From contig CM069432.1 of the NCBI GenBank assembly GCA_035610365.1, positions 2,728,001 through 2,792,000 on the forward strand: 64,000 nt of DNA, read 5' to 3'. Source of the stretch: Aquatica leii. Its lineage: Eukaryota; Arthropoda; Insecta; Coleoptera; Lampyridae. The stretch's first letter is position 1, and every line of letters begins with the position of its first letter. Below are positions 21,597 through 34,263 of the stretch, in pieces. The notes beneath the pieces are model-generated. The model searched no databases. It saw only the letters and a list, made by a program, of their open reading frames with translations, and was not told the DNA's origin. A program made the translations under genes and the position numbers.

Positions 21597-23287
21597 TTAC
21601 TTGGTGCTTGCTTTCCTTTTATACCCTGAGGTACAGCTCTCTCGTTTTAAAAACCAGCAGTACTCCGCCAACATGCTTGCATTCCACTTCCCTGAAAATC
21701 TCTTCTCCAGCTTAGCGATGTCTTGATGGAACCGTTCCCCGTGTTCATCCGAGACTGCTTCTAAATTTTCAAGGAAAAAGTCCAGATGCGAGTGAAGGAA
21801 GTGAACTTTAAGAGACATGTTACTACCTATGTCCTTGTACGCTAAAATCAGTTCCTCGACGGGAGCGACATAATCTTCACTTTTGTGGTTACCCAAGAAG
21901 TTCTTACAAACGTTTTGAAATGCAAGCCAAGCTCGTTTTTCTTTTCGATTTAGGTGTTCAATAAACGTCGAATCTTGGAAGAGTTGTCTAATCTGGGGAC
22001 CAACAAAAACGCCTTCTTTGGTTTTAGCTTTACTAAGACGAGGAAATTTAGTTTTCAAAAATTGAAATGCGCCACCTGTCTTGTCCACTGCTTTCACAAA
22101 CTGCTTGATCAATCCAAGTTTGATGTGTAAAGGTGGTAAGTAAATATTTTCCTTCGGAACCAAAAGATTGTGGGCGACATTTTTCTAACCAGGAATAAGA
22201 TTTTCTCGCAGAGGCCAGTCCCGTACGATGTAATGTTTATCTCGGGCTCGGCTATCCCATTCACAAAGGAAGCAGCAATATTTTGTGAATCCTGATTGCA
22301 GGCCCGTGAGTAGAGCAACAACTTTTAAGTCAGCGCAAAGTTTCCATTTATAATCATGATAACTAATTTTATCAAGGATTCTGAAGATGTTTTCATACGT
22401 TTCCTTCATATCAACAGAGTATGCAACTGGAACTGATGGGAATTTGCCAACAGGACAACTTTTAAGCTTGTTTTTGATGAGTCTATAAACAGTCTCCATT
22501 TGTCTTGGTCACATGGCATCTGTAGCTCTGTCATCAATAAATTTGCATTAGGGCAGAACACTAAACCTTTATCTTCTGAGAAAAGACATTTCAGGGTTGC
22601 TTGTCTGGTCCTGTAAGAAGATATTTTTACTCCCTTTTCTAAGGGATTCCACTGTTGAAGTCGCGATCCTAGGAGCTGAGATTTAGTCTTGGGTAACTGC
22701 AAATCCCTGACAAAATCATTTATTTCCGATTGAGTGAGGAGGTGAGGTTGCCAAGAAACTAAATCTGCGGAATACTCTTCATCATCATTGAACGTATCAT
22801 TCGAAGCTCCAGGTTGTGGCTCAGAGTCTTTTAAATCAATTTCCGGCTCTAGAGTATAAGTGTTTGGGGGCTCTGAGATTGGCGAAGTATCGTTATGAGG
22901 AACAAGTCTTAGAGCTGACGGAATATTGGGATACTGAATTGTATGATTACTTTTGCTCGAAAACCCGACGGTGGAAGTCATACAAAAGTAACAATCTGTA
23001 AGATGACAGCGAGGTTCACGCCAAACCATGGGCACAGCAAATGGCATTGATTTACGGGTACCTTTGAGCCATTTGGTCAAACTACTGTAACAAGTCGTAC
23101 AGCAAACTGATGGAGCCCAAGTCTTGTCCTGGTCGCCAACTTGACAATCAAAGTAAAATTTATAAGCTGTTTTAACAAGCGGAGAAAGGGGTTTTCGTTG
23201 CGCTTTTAAAGTTAATTCCCCGCAGACATAGCAGAAGTTATCGGAATGATTTTTACACTCGCGTGGCATAATTAAACAGTAATTCAA
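21597..23287 (-). pseudogene. Uncharacterised transposon protein, CYVCG/GFTKYCCFLCEWDSR family, copy B
   Basis: A relative of the copy A protein, better preserved, in three frames: 22406-23287, 22185-22499 and 21597-22163. The N-terminal part has FCYVCGELT, a CCTTC pair, FAVPMVWREP and DCYFC, then an acidic linker. The middle part has PSVPVAYSVDMKETYENI and GFTKYCCFLCEWDSRARDKH. The C-terminal part has LPPLHIKLGLIKQFVKAV, GVFVGPQIRQLF, FLGNHKSEDY, MSLKVHFLHSHLDFF, EHGERFHQDI and EYCWFLKRE. One frameshift and one stop (near 22185) break it. No terminal repeats like those of copy A were seen around it. The function is unknown to me; cysteine pairs suggest zinc binding. Confidence 0.7.
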
Positions 23288-26200
23288 CGCCCGACATTAA
23301 CCACAAATCACACTTAGTCACTTGAAAAAATTTGGAGTAAAAGTAGTTTTACTGTTTTACACAAATGAACAAAAATGAACAGAAAATCCACCACGTTTAA
23401 AACGTCGACAAACTCTGCAACAGCTATAGATGTACTGATCGAAGCAGTTAAGCAAAAAATGTAATATACTATAATGAGAAGAGTAATGCAAGTTCAAGCC
23501 TGTCGAAAATTCCTGTTCAAACCTGCATGTGGTATTGAGATCGCCAGCGTCGTGCAGTGAATCTTCCTAACTGTTTATTGATATTTTGTTGTTTCTATAT
23601 ACATTTTATAGCAAAATTTTTGCCATATACTTTGGTATAAATTTTATTACCTGCTTTGGGATGTTTAACGGCTATAAGTCAAAATTCTTAAAAAAAATGC
23701 AAAAAACAAAATAAAAATAAGGTTCCCCCAAAATAGGTGGGTGATGGGTAAAAACGGAGCTCATTTTTGGATTCAGGAGGTCATTTTACATATGAATCGT
23801 CAAGAATTTGTTTGCTTTACTTTGGTACTGAATAGACGTATAAAATATGATTCATTCCGAAATCCTTCCGGTTTTGTAAATAGTGTTCTGTTAAGCCTGT
23901 CATTGTACATAATCTTAGTATTAATTCTTACAATAGTTCTTCTTTATAAGCGGCTTTTGTATTTAATGTTCTCTGGAAACAATTGTTTAACAAAACATGA
24001 AAATCCCTGTTGTTATTTATAGGTTCGTGGTAAGAGCAAAAAATGTTAATTATTGTCATCTACCTATTAAAACACTGTTTACACAAACTTTTCAAAATTT
24101 ATATGTAAAAAGGCAATATAAAAAAGGCAAAAAAAACAAAAAGTTCTACAAAAAGGCAAAATAGGCAGGCTCCAGGCATTTGCCTGACTGTCCGCTCTTT
24201 ATCTAATAATACTCCTAGAACTGAGCACTGCAATACCAAAACTAACAAATGTGCATAATATTCATAAAGACAGAATGTCAAACAATAGAAAGTAAGAACA
24301 AAACAATTTTAATGTACATAATAATAAATACATTATTTTTTTAAAATAATATTATAATAAGGGAAACTAAAATAAAATGACAGAAAAAATATTCTCCAAG
24401 TTGAATGTTTTACAAACTAAACAACGTAGTAGAATAAAGGCATAAATTATAAACGAAAATGTAGGATATTTAATATTAACACAAAAAAGATTGCTACTAC
24501 AGAACTTGTTTAGTGACACGCATACTCACAAAATACGCTTGAAATCGCCTAGACGAAATAACAGCAAAACGCTAAAGACAGTTTAGTAATAACCAATCGA
24601 AAATTAGTAGAAAAGTATACCTTAAATTTCACTTCACTTAAGTAAAATCAAATTGAGGAAATTAATGTTTAAAAATAATTTAATTAAAAAAATAGTAACA
24701 AAAGTCAATAAGAAACATACCCGGAAATGTAAAAGTACAGTTACATACCTAAGACTTTTCGTATTTTTTTTTTTTGTTTAATATTACGAAGTTTTAGATG
24801 GCGCTTTTAAGGTTGATTTAAATTGTGCAACAACCGTATTTTAAAAGCAAGCTGAAGATTCAAAAGGTAAAGATATAAAGCATTCGAATTTATGCGAGAA
24901 GTTGAAATAACGAATGTACGTCAAGTAGAAACGTAAAGCCAAATAACTTTAGAATATTATTATTGTTATGCGTGCATGTATAATAAGATGAGACAGCTCA
25001 CGACTAAGATGTCTTATTTTTCTTATCTTGTAAATGATTTATTACATCAACTTATCTCGTGGTACACAAAAACGAGCCATACACGTTAATATAATAACTA
25101 ACGAAAGAATCACGTACCAAAAACGCCATAACGTAAAAAAAATTAAATTTACTGAAAAAATCGTTTCTATCAAAAGTTCTCACCTCAACATAAACAACTT
25201 CAATTCCATTCTCTCCCGCCACGAAAATTATTACAACCACCACAACTTCTATACACCACGTGTATTGTAATGTCTACATTATGAAGAAATCACGTTTCAG
25301 GTTTCAGCACACCTTACGTTTTAACAGCTACTGAACTTGATTTTACACCTGACCCCTTGTGATAGCGAGATCTCAAACTACGCAAGCTTATCAATCCCTT
25401 CTTGTAATTATTCGTTTAATTAACAACAATGTTTGTTTCAGGTACACAATAAAAACAATTTAATTAACAACTCCAATTCGTTATTCCTTTGCGCCACGTT
25501 TTTCCATATATTATTACATTATTTTATCATAAACTTTAAACGCTCATTTCGTAATTAAATTTGAATGCAAGCGACAATTTACTTTTTAAATTCCGAATTT
25601 TAAAACTTTGTTTTACATACGTTTTGAAGCCAAAACCTACATTTTTTAGACATAGTGTAATTTAATCTTAATCTTAATCTTATTTACATTGAAATTTATC
25701 TGCTTTTGATCTTCATAAACATTTGGCAAGGTTTGAGATTGAGTCAATTAAACAAACATTTTAGAATTGTCGTATAGACATGCTATAAATAGATTTAAAT
25801 ATAATCTAAATTAAGATCTGTTTTTAATTAAAAATTACAATTTTTGTTTGATTATTTTGAAGTTAAATTAATTTTATTATCATTGTTGAGTAGATCAAAT
25901 ACTAAAACAAGCTTTAATTTGAATGCTGCTTAGATTTGTTCATAGATGCTCAACGCAAAATTAATTAGCACACAACAAATTCAGTTAAATTGAAGTAAAA
26001 ACACAACCAAAAAATTATATAAATTTGCAATGGCCAATAAGAAACTTTTTTCATGATTTAATATTTTGCGACTATAAGTTAAGTAAATTTGTCAAAACCC
26101 ATCAAAATTTTTGTTATTGATACCAACGTTAAATTTTCTTTTTTTTTGATGTTTTTGAATTTAGTTAATCAACAATTTTAGCAAATTTTCCTTAATTCAT

Positions 26201-26792
26201 TCGTTTAAGTTTAGACTATATAATGCGTTCATCAGCCTTTTTCTTAAAAGAACTAATTTTGTTTTTGTCTCCGAATTAAATCAAAGTTATTAAATTACGT
26301 AACTACGCTACATAGCCTCTGAAACGATCATTAAAACAAAAAACGATACAAATTATTATGAATTAAATATTTAATATAAACATCATCTACTTTTTATTCC
26401 TCTAAAACATTAATTAGTATGGTCGTCATTTAAAACAACGGATTGAAGTGTTTCCGAAGTATTTGGAAATTTTAGAACGCTCATGGAAAATAATGGAATA
26501 TTTTGAATGCAGATAACGGAAAAATATAAAAACATTAAAAAAAATCCAGTTTAGTTTTCGAGTTGAGCTGGAAGAAAACTTTGTCGGTTTAAATAAATAA
26601 GTAATTAACGTGTGTGCTAGAATGAATAAGTAAAATGCACGTGCTAGTAAAAAATAAATACAGAGCTGTAAATGTACAATCGCCTTCAACCAAAATGACC
26701 GCTTAAGATCGGACCTATTTACATTCTAACGGTATGGGGTGTTTCCCATTAGAAGCTTAAAGCAAATAAACCATTGTAATTTTATTACCTGT
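23288..26792. other. AT-rich stretch without recognisable genes
   Basis: A 93-codon plus-strand frame at 23741-24022 includes one hydrophobic segment but has no family motif and no support as a gene. Other frames are shorter. Nothing repetitive stands out except poly-A/T runs. Confidence 0.5.
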
Positions 26793-27121
26793 CTAGCTAA
26801 AGAAATAATAAGAATACCAGATTGATATTTATTATAAAATTTTAAATGTAGTTAATATTTAAAAAGTGTATTTTAGAGAATTTATACCGTATGCAAGCTA
26901 TTTATAGTAGAATTTTTGTTTATATCTGATATTTATATAGAATATTGCTTCTACTAATACTACTATCATTACTAGTGTATTCATAACATATTTGCAATTA
27001 CTATGCATAATCAATTAAATCATTTTAATAGTGGACTGATTAAAAATACGTCAAATGATCAATTAAATAAAAAACCATATCGGTCTGCTCTTTAGCACAA
27101 AACGACCTTCAGATTCTAAAA
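26793..27121 (-). repeat. 3' flank of Tc1-like family (inverted partner of 32581-32935)
   Basis: Diverged non-coding sequence whose complement matches 32581-32935, best at the start (TTTTAGAATCTGAAGGTCG) and with many small indels elsewhere. It follows the transposase stop of T2. Confidence 0.75.
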
Positions 27122-27339
27122 TGAATACTATTTACATTTTTGTGAAATAACGATTTACTTTATCGTTATATAAACTGAAAAAATCGTTTTTTGTAGTAAT
27201 GTCAATTAATTTAATTCATCGTTTTGAACTGAACTAAATTTAAACAAGTTTTAAGTAGATTCATACATAATCGCTTCTTTGATTAGTTAGCAGTTATATT
27301 ATAGAAATATATGTATTTAATACATAAAACGTTTACAAT

Positions 27340-27460
27340 TGATATTTCGTATATATGTCGTTAACCTGTTCAGCATCAAGTTAATAAATTTTTTGCAGCA
27401 GTCGCATCCTCGGAAACGTTCCCAAAGTTCATTTGCAACTTGCGCTACATTATTTAAAGC
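27340..27460 (-). pseudogene. Tc1-like transposase T2, C-terminus
   Basis: Reads NVAQVANELWERFRGCDCC followed by KFINLMLNRL, matching NIVQTANEVWERFRRSNFC and KLINSMPNRL of copy T3. It directly continues the fragment on the other side of the hAT insertion. Confidence 0.75.
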
Positions 27461-29060
27461 CAGAGGCGTAGCTACATATACAGCGCAAATAAGATCTGTG
27501 CTTCTCCTTTATTTTCTTACAAATGTTCCAAAAAAAATCTAAATTTTCTAGTCTTTATTTTTAAATTTCAATTTTAAACGTTATTTAATTAATACAATTT
27601 TTAAATACATATATGACATATTCACACATTAATTATACATTATGTTGTTATTATTATTATTACATTATTACATTAAATCATTTACAAATCTTAAAACTGT
27701 TAATCGGTGAATGAATTTACCCAGATCAAGTTGACCAGCAATTGGTTTTTCAATTGATATTGTGGCCAAAGAGCTAAGACGGGATTGAGACATACTGCTT
27801 CGCAAATATTTTTTGGGAGAGACTGGGGTGTGAATTAAGAGTAAATCAGAAACTTCGCGTATAAAAGTAATTTGTCTTAATTGAATAAAAAAACACATTT
27901 TAAGTCTTATTAATTGTGATCCAAAGCTAAAAAAAATATCTGAAGAATAAGCCAATTTTAATAATTTGGAATCAACCAAAATAGTTTCATCAGTAGATGC
28001 GACAAGATATACCAGCGATAAACATTTAAAAAGTCTACTTACATTATACACGGATTTAAATTTAATATTTAATTGAGTAAATACTATGTCAATTACTTTA
28101 TTAAAAAACTTTCACTTTAAAACATTCTTTACTATTTTGAATGGGCTCATCCAGTTTGTCAAAAGATTTTCTTACTAGACGCAACCTCTTTTTGGTTAAA
28201 CAAGATTCAATGCTCCATTTAGTTGATAATTCAACTGCTTCGTTTTTACCAGTATCCCAATTATTTAATATATAAATTTGGAATTGGGTTAGAAGTAAAG
28301 ACAGCTTCTCAATTGATTGCTCTACATCTTCTTGAGTAGCATTTTGGAGACAATATTAATATGTTCCAGTACTTTATTTTGTACATTATCAAGATAATGG
28401 TTGAAAATTGTTATAATAAGTTATCAAACTTTTAGGTTTGCATTGTTCGTCTTGGCTTCTTCAGTTTGATTCCAAGTAGGCTAATATTTTAATAACAACA
28501 AAATAACGAGAACGTAACGCGTCAAGAGCCTGAACACGGGAAGACCACCGTGGTAGGCAAACCCTTTTTTTTCTATTGAAAGTGAATAACAAGTTTATGT
28601 AAAACCCATGCCGCCTGGTATTTTAAATCCAGTTTTTGTAAGAATTAACAAAAATTAAGGGCTTATTACAAAAGCAAAAGTTCAAAAACACCTTTTTTGT
28701 GAGAACCAATGACAACAAATTGCAACTTTGCATAGATGTTTTTAAACCGCTTATCACCGCATTTATATTTTTGTTAAACCATAGTGCATTTTTAAAGTTG
28801 AAAGTGGCTACAAATCACGATTACGTCATACAGCGCTCTCGAAAAACTAATACTAGAAGTACAATTACAATACATTTCAGCTTTTAAGCAGTCGCACAGC
28901 GACTATATTGATTAAACCTCTTTTACTGCCTGATAAAACTATTTAGTAAAATAACACTATAATAAGCTGTTTTAAAATTTGCGCTCTCTGGCTCGTGCGC
29001 CCTCAAAATTCGTGCGCTCGGGCAGTTTGCTCCAACTGCTCCAGGATAGCTACGCCCCTG
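27461..29060 (-). mobile_element. hAT element (ZMYM1-like), complete shell with TIRs
   Basis: The ends are CAGAGGCGTAGCTA (27461-27474) and TAGCTACGCCCCTG (29047-29060), a 14-bp inverted repeat with one mismatch. The flanks are TTTAAAGC and TTTAAATT, consistent with a decayed 8-bp target duplication. Both junctions fall inside Tc1-like copy T2, and joining the flanks restores the transposase reading, so the boundaries are well supported. At 1600 bp it is much shorter than an autonomous hAT of this group and is internally deleted. Confidence 0.85.
27668..28400 (-). pseudogene. hAT transposase C-terminal remnant
   Basis: The 127-codon frame at 27668-28051 ends with LRSSMSQSRLSSLATISIE, the C-terminal dimerisation domain of hAT transposases. 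Upstream, about 28.13-28.32 kb, another frame reads LLLTQFQIYILNNWDTGK and LTKKRLRLVRKSFDK, typical of the segment before that domain in ZMYM1-like proteins. The N-terminal zinc finger and catalytic core are not visible. It is a relative of the hAT remnant at 6.0-7.9 kb. Confidence 0.8.
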
Positions 29061-29290
29061 TTTAAATTGCTTGTCAGAATGTTAAGGCAATTGTTTGTCT
29101 ATGTCCTGCTCATAACTACCCACATATTCTCAATGGGGTTTAAGTCAAAAGATTTTGTTGATCATTCTAAAATCTAAAGAAATTACACCGTTTCTGTTCT
29201 CAAACTACTATCTTATTATTCTACTCTTATTATGAATTGGCGAACAGAACCTGTACGTAAAGTAACGAACAAATTTATTTTTCTTGTCAG
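29061..29290 (-). pseudogene. Tc1-like transposase T2, second and third catalytic blocks
   Basis: In changing frames the minus strand reads a decayed QDNSPIH-like block (as VLFANS), ENRNGVISLDF and, in the next frame, FDLNPIENMW with the third catalytic residue Glu. It aligns codon by codon with copy T3 (FENRNDVISLEWP, TENMW). A stop and frameshift lie between the blocks. Confidence 0.65.
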
Positions 29291-30973
29291 TGAAAATAAA
29301 ATAAGAGAGAACCATATATGTAGCTAAGTGTTAGTTATAATCTATTAGGTAATGCTGAATCTCGAAATAAAGGTAACTATTATACAATCGGACTCAAAAA
29401 CGCAAAACCAAACAAAACAGAATGTTTGCATTTGTGTCCTGAGTCTAAAGCAAAGAAAATCATTAAACTTGGAAACCCGAAGACGATAAATTTATTTTGC
29501 GATATCATCAAATATTGAAGTTATCTATCAACAACTGGAAACTAAAATCTCTTGAAAGTTCAACTTTGACCTTACTCATTGTCTAAGTTCCTAAAAATTT
29601 TCTAAAAGATAATTACTTTCTGTAATGACAAAGGAAGCATAAATTACGGATTATTTAGTTAAAAGTAGTGCAGTAATTTCAAACATGTGTGAACGCACCT
29701 CTACCAATAACAATTTTGCAACAAAGATCATTAATTCTTCAATAAGTAATATTTGGAATTAAAATTAAGAGTTCCCACAATAGTCTGTTACGTGCATAAA
29801 TTTAAAAATGGACTACCCTGTATATTGGTTTAATTAAAATTCTATTTCTCGACGCCATCTATCGGACTTGTTGGTCCCTTCGTATTGAGAAGACGATAGA
29901 CTGTCATTTTGACTTTAACATCGTTCACGATCCAACCTATGTCTGCGTGAATTAAAAATCGTTTTCTTAAAACATCCACGTGTTGTGACACGATGGGTAA
30001 AGAAAGTATCTTTTATTAACTAATTTAATCCACGCAGGGTAAGTGGCTTTTATTCTCTTTTTTTATTAAAGGTAATTTTTATGTCTTTTTATTAGCGCCA
30101 TGTGCTACCTCCTAAATATGGGTGTTCTTGTCTTAGTTTAAAATCTACAAGACAAAAATTATGATCGGAAGTTGTAGACCTAAGAACGCTACGATACAAG
30201 GGCAGAATTTCTATGCGGAGGCAATTAATACCGTTAACTAATATCGTCTTGTACGGAAGGGCCTAAGTACCAGACACAATTGAATTTCTCTTCGGAGGCA
30301 ATTAATATCTAATACCATTGTGGACGAAAACACATATTGTAACAGCATACGATATGTTTCGAATCTATTACTTTCTTTTAAATGTTTCTTTTACCTGTTG
30401 TAGTTTGTGAGTCGCCAGGTAGACACGATTATTTTCAGAAAGTTTGATTACAGGAAGTCAGTAGGAAAACGTTTTCTGAAGGTACACCTGAATCTTGGTA
30501 AGTCAGTTTTTGATTCTAATTATTCGCTGTCGCTACGGTGCTACTCATGAAAGTATTTACTAATCGTGTCGAAACGTTTGAATTTATTTGCTTCCTATTA
30601 TTATCACTCAATTAGTTTATGTAAATTACTATCGCAGGCTGATTACGTCAACTGTCAGTTATTATCATTATTAATGTAATTTACTTACGACGATTTTTTA
30701 TATGTTCTGATGGTTACACTTTTGTTTTAAGTGTAGTGTAAGTTGCCGATACTTCTGATATTTTAGTACCTGCTTATATTTGTACTTGGACCGTGCAGGT
30801 TCGTAAATTACTAGAAGCTTGTAGCAAGTCAATAATTTAGTATTTAGTAGAGCTTAATTCAGTATATTAGTTTATTTCAAGTAGACATTGACCAGCAAAT
30901 AATTTTAGTTGTTATTATAAAATACATATAGTCAAGATTAGTATAAGTAATTAATTGTTAAAAATAACCAAAC

Positions 30974-32442
30974 ATGGGTAGAGGTTTTGGGCAGAGAGAT
31001 TCCAGTGTAGAAACAAGGATTGCAATTACTCGAATGGCTGCTAATAGAATTCCTCAACGTGAAATTGCTTTACAAAGCGGATTATCGCTAAGATTTTTAG
31101 TATCTGCTTATAGTCAGCCTCTAAGATAGACTGAATCATTGATTAATTACTAACCTTAAACATCCTTAAAAAATATATTTTACGTAATCTTAAACGAAAA
31201 GTTTTCTTAGTTTCATTTTATCCCATTAACTAAAATTAGAATAAAATATAAATTAAATTATGCACACGTTAATGTATTATTACAATCTAAAATCGACATC
31301 AATGTTTTAAAAGATTTGTCGTGTTTGAGTTTCTTTCTTAAAAATTCTGTTAGCAATAAACAATCAAGGTTCAGAATAAATTTAAAAAAATATTTTAAGT
31401 GGAAAAGAAACATACTTTGCACTTTATTAAAGGTATTTTTGTTTAAAAAAAAATTATTTATTATTTATTTTAAGAAAACGTAATATACTAAAATAATTGA
31501 ATTATTTGGTTAAACTAAATTACTTAACTAAATACATATAATAAATAAATACAGGTGCGCCAAGTTCGTCGGTGCCTTGGAAGGTTTCATGAAGAAGGAG
31601 AAGTTTCTTTTATAACGAAACCAAAAGGAATAAATAAAGCAACTATCATAGAGGAAGATACAAATATTCTTAGGTGTGTTCAAAATTCTCCTTTTACAAA
31701 TGCTCCGCGAATTCAAGAAGAAGTTCATTTAAACTGCAGCGCTTCAACGCTACGACGCAGATTAAACGACGCGGGATTATTTACAAGTAAGCCTGCGACA
31801 AAACCTGAATTAAAAGAAAGGCATGCTCAAGCAAGAATTCGATTCTGTCAAAATAATTTGTACAGAGACGGGATTTTTACGGGCGAAAAGGTATTTTCAT
31901 CGACACAAGAGTCGTCTATGACACTTTGGCGACCATAAAATACAAGATTTAGTACTGAACATATTAGTAAAAATCGACAAAGTGAAAGAATTTCTGGTGG
32001 ATTTTGGGAGTGGATTTCAAAAGCTGGGCCGGGTGAATTGGTTCTAGTTTCTCCACCACGATTTACGTCTGAAAGTTACGTTCGAGTGCTAGACGAAATT
32101 TTAGTGCCAAGTGTGCAAACACTTTATTTAGAAATTGTTATTGTCCAAGACAATTCGCCAATTCATAAAAGCAGAATCGTGAGTGAGTGGTTTGAGAACA
32201 GAAACGACGTAATTTCTTTAGAATGGCCCGATTTAAACTTCACCGAGAATATGTGGGCAGCTATGATCAGAACCAATAATCGCCTTGACATTCCGGCCAG
32301 AAACTTAAATAATATAGTGCAAACTGCAAATGAAGTTTGGGAACGTTTCCGAAGATCGAACTTCTGCGAAAAATTAATTAACTCGATGCCGAACAGGTTA
32401 ATAGAATGTTTGGAAAATAACGGTTTATCTACAAAATTTTAA
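30974..32442 (+). pseudogene. Tc1-like transposase T3, two exons
   Basis: Exon 1 (ATG at 30974, 42 codons) ends in a helix-turn-helix (IAITRMAANRIPQREIAL, then SGLSLRF). A GT at 31100 and an AG at 31553-31554 bound a 455-bp AT-rich interval; joining the exons (phase 0) continues into VRQVRRCLGRFHEEGE without a shift. Exon 2 runs to 32442 with one stop (TAA, 31936-31938). Catalytic blocks: first IFTGEKVF (Asp changed to Gly), second VQDNSPIH intact, third shortened to EWPDLNFTENMW by a small deletion, with its Glu present. It is inactive but otherwise well preserved. The alternative to an intron is an insertion, but copy T4 starts its second block at the same codon after a TTTGTAG. Confidence 0.75.
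31100..31554 (+). other. Putative phase-0 intron in Tc1-like transposase T3
   Basis: 455 bp of AT-rich DNA starting GTATCT and ending ATACAG, lying exactly between the helix-turn-helix and the following conserved block. No transposon ends or target duplication are visible at its borders. Confidence 0.6.
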
Positions 32443-32580
32443 TTACTTTGAGTATTTTATTTATAATATAAACGTATTTTTATAATGTATGTATATACTA
32501 TATTTAAATAAATGTGGTTTGGTTGAAACAAATATGATAAAGTAGTCGTGATTTTACGAAAAATGTAAATGATATTAATT

Positions 32581-32935
32581 TTAGAATCTGAAGGTCGTTT
32601 TGCACAAAAGAACAGTACGATATGGATCTTTATTTAGTTGACTATTTGAAGTATTTTCACAGTATTCATATTGAAGTATTTTGCTATACCAATATTAAAA
32701 TGATGATATTAATTATGCATTGTTATTCCGAATGTGCAATTAATATAACATTAGTGATAGTAGCATTAGTGGAGGCAATACTTTATATAAATATTTGAGA
32801 TAAGAAATAAAAATGTTAGAATTATTAGCTTGTGCAAGATATCAATTCTCTAAAAATGCATTTATTTATTGGATACATTTAAAATTTGAAATAAATGCCA
32901 ATCTGACGTACCGGATTTATTATTATTTACAGATC
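32581..32935 (+). repeat. 3' flank of Tc1-like family (inverted partner of 26793-27121)
   Basis: Follows the T3 stop codon by about 140 bp. It matches the complement of the T2 3' flank over roughly 330 bp with substitutions and small indels. Confidence 0.75.
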
Positions 32936-32999
32936 ACTAAGCTTAAATATTTAGTTATATTTATATCCGTTTTTTGAACTCTTCGGTAATTTTCTTAAT

Positions 33000-33420
33000 T
33001 TGATAGCCGTCCCGCTACGTTTTTCGCTGTACGTCGTGAGTCATTGTGTTGACACGATTTGCTATTCAAATTTATTCCAAGCTGACTCAACGAAGAAAAC
33101 GTTTTCTTCGAACAAGTAAGTTCTGGATTGTGGGTAAGTTTATTTAATTATTTTGTTGCTGTCAGGAAAGTCACTTGCGGAATTTTTTCTTATGTTAATT
33201 TCCGTAATTACAATCATTGTTTCAATACCATTAAGGTAATTTCACTAATTATTTTGTGTGTATCGCATGCTGTGTACAAACGATATTTATTGTGTAATTT
33301 TCTTTGCTATCCACTTCGTTTAAACTCATGTATTGTGTGTTGCCGATACTTCAAGCATTTATGGATCAAGAATTAGATAGACTCGTTGTTAATAATCTAC
33401 TTTATGGTAACACATCTTTC
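33000..33420 (+). repeat. Possible 5' fragment of another Tc1-like copy
   Basis: Shares with the T3 5' region (30.41-30.76 kb), in the same order and orientation, GACACGATT, GAAAACGTTTTCT, GGTAAGT and GTTGCCGATACTTC. Similarity between the shared blocks is weak. No transposase follows it. Confidence 0.4.
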
Positions 33421-34200
33421 TTTTTCGTTGATTACACAAACACCAGTGCAACAAGGAGTACGAACCTGGAATTTGTTACAAGCTTGTCTTGATCAAGATA
33501 GATATTTTACCTATAAAATATCTGGCGCCCTTTAAATATCTCCTATCTCCGACTGTGTGAGTTGGCTGGGCAAGATTTGTAAGACCTATAAGCTTGTAAC
33601 ATCTTTTATGATCATGTTTCGATTACAACTAAATCGTTTTACCTAAAATGTTAAAAGAATAATTGAAATTTAATTAAATTAATTAAAAAGAAAAGTTTTA
33701 CTTACAATGATGTCGTTACGCAGTGATCAGACAGACGATGAAGTTCAAGTAGAAACTAATGAACAATGAAACAAATGCGCTGACGATAATAAAAACGCGA
33801 TAACGTGCAATTCATCAAATTTCGGCGCATGGGTGATTTTTTGCATGGTACAGGATGTTGACATTTAGATCAGGTACATTTTAAGTTATTGAGGTTTTTC
33901 TTGTTTTTTTTTCTCAATGTAGGTTAGGCTGTAAATGTTATTTGACAAGTTTTTATTATTTTTTTTTTATTTTAATTTATATTTGCTCGCTGTCGGGTGA
34001 AAGATGTTTCCCATCATTTTTTTTTATTAAATAACTGTCATAGATGTAGTTAATTATTTTTGTTTTGAACCCTAAAGTAAAAGACTGAGCTAAACGGATT
34101 ATGCGGTTAAATATTGAATATGATTTGGTTCATCTGGGAGAACTTCCCATCGATCGAAATTTTAAGTTAATAATTTAATATCACCGCCATATAAATTTAT
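33421..34200. other. Stretch without recognisable genes
   Basis: AT-rich DNA between the Tc1-like 5' fragment and the LINE. No motif, repeat or plausible coding frame was recognised. Confidence 0.5.
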
Positions 34201-34263
34201 GTAAGTTACTCCTCTTTTCTGTTGCACTTTCTATTTCTTTTCCTGACTTAACCATTTTTTTTC

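Larger units (their letters stand above)
26793..29290 (-). mobile_element. Tc1-like element copy T2, minus strand, split by a hAT element
   Basis: The transposase end is read on the minus strand at 29290-29061 and, after a 1.6-kb hAT insertion, at 27460-27340. The 3' flank down to 26793 is the inverted counterpart of the 3' flank of copy T3 (32581-32935), showing that both copies belong to one family with a long 3' non-coding region. The 5' half of T2 is not recognisable. Confidence 0.7.
30470..32935 (+). mobile_element. Tc1-like element copy T3
   Basis: Contains a 5' non-coding region, a first exon (30974-31099), an intron-like interval (31100-31554), the main coding exon (31555-32442) and a 3' flank shared with T2. 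Terminal inverted repeats and a TA target duplication were not identified, so the outer limits are approximate; the left limit is set by similarity to 33.0-33.4 kb. Confidence 0.65.

Noticed and set aside
23741..24022. 93-codon frame with one hydrophobic segment
   Set aside because: No recognisable motif, neighbours or repeat support; length is within chance for AT-rich DNA.
30540..30590. Possible hammerhead motif around GTCGAAACGTTT
   Set aside because: The upstream part reads CTCATGAA rather than CTGANGA and no stem II pairs.
26793..32935. Inverted repeats of about 330 bp at 26.8-27.1 and 32.6-32.9 kb as terminal repeats of one 6-kb transposon
   Set aside because: They are the 3' flanks of two Tc1-like copies in opposite orientation (T2 and T3), each following its own transposase C-terminus.
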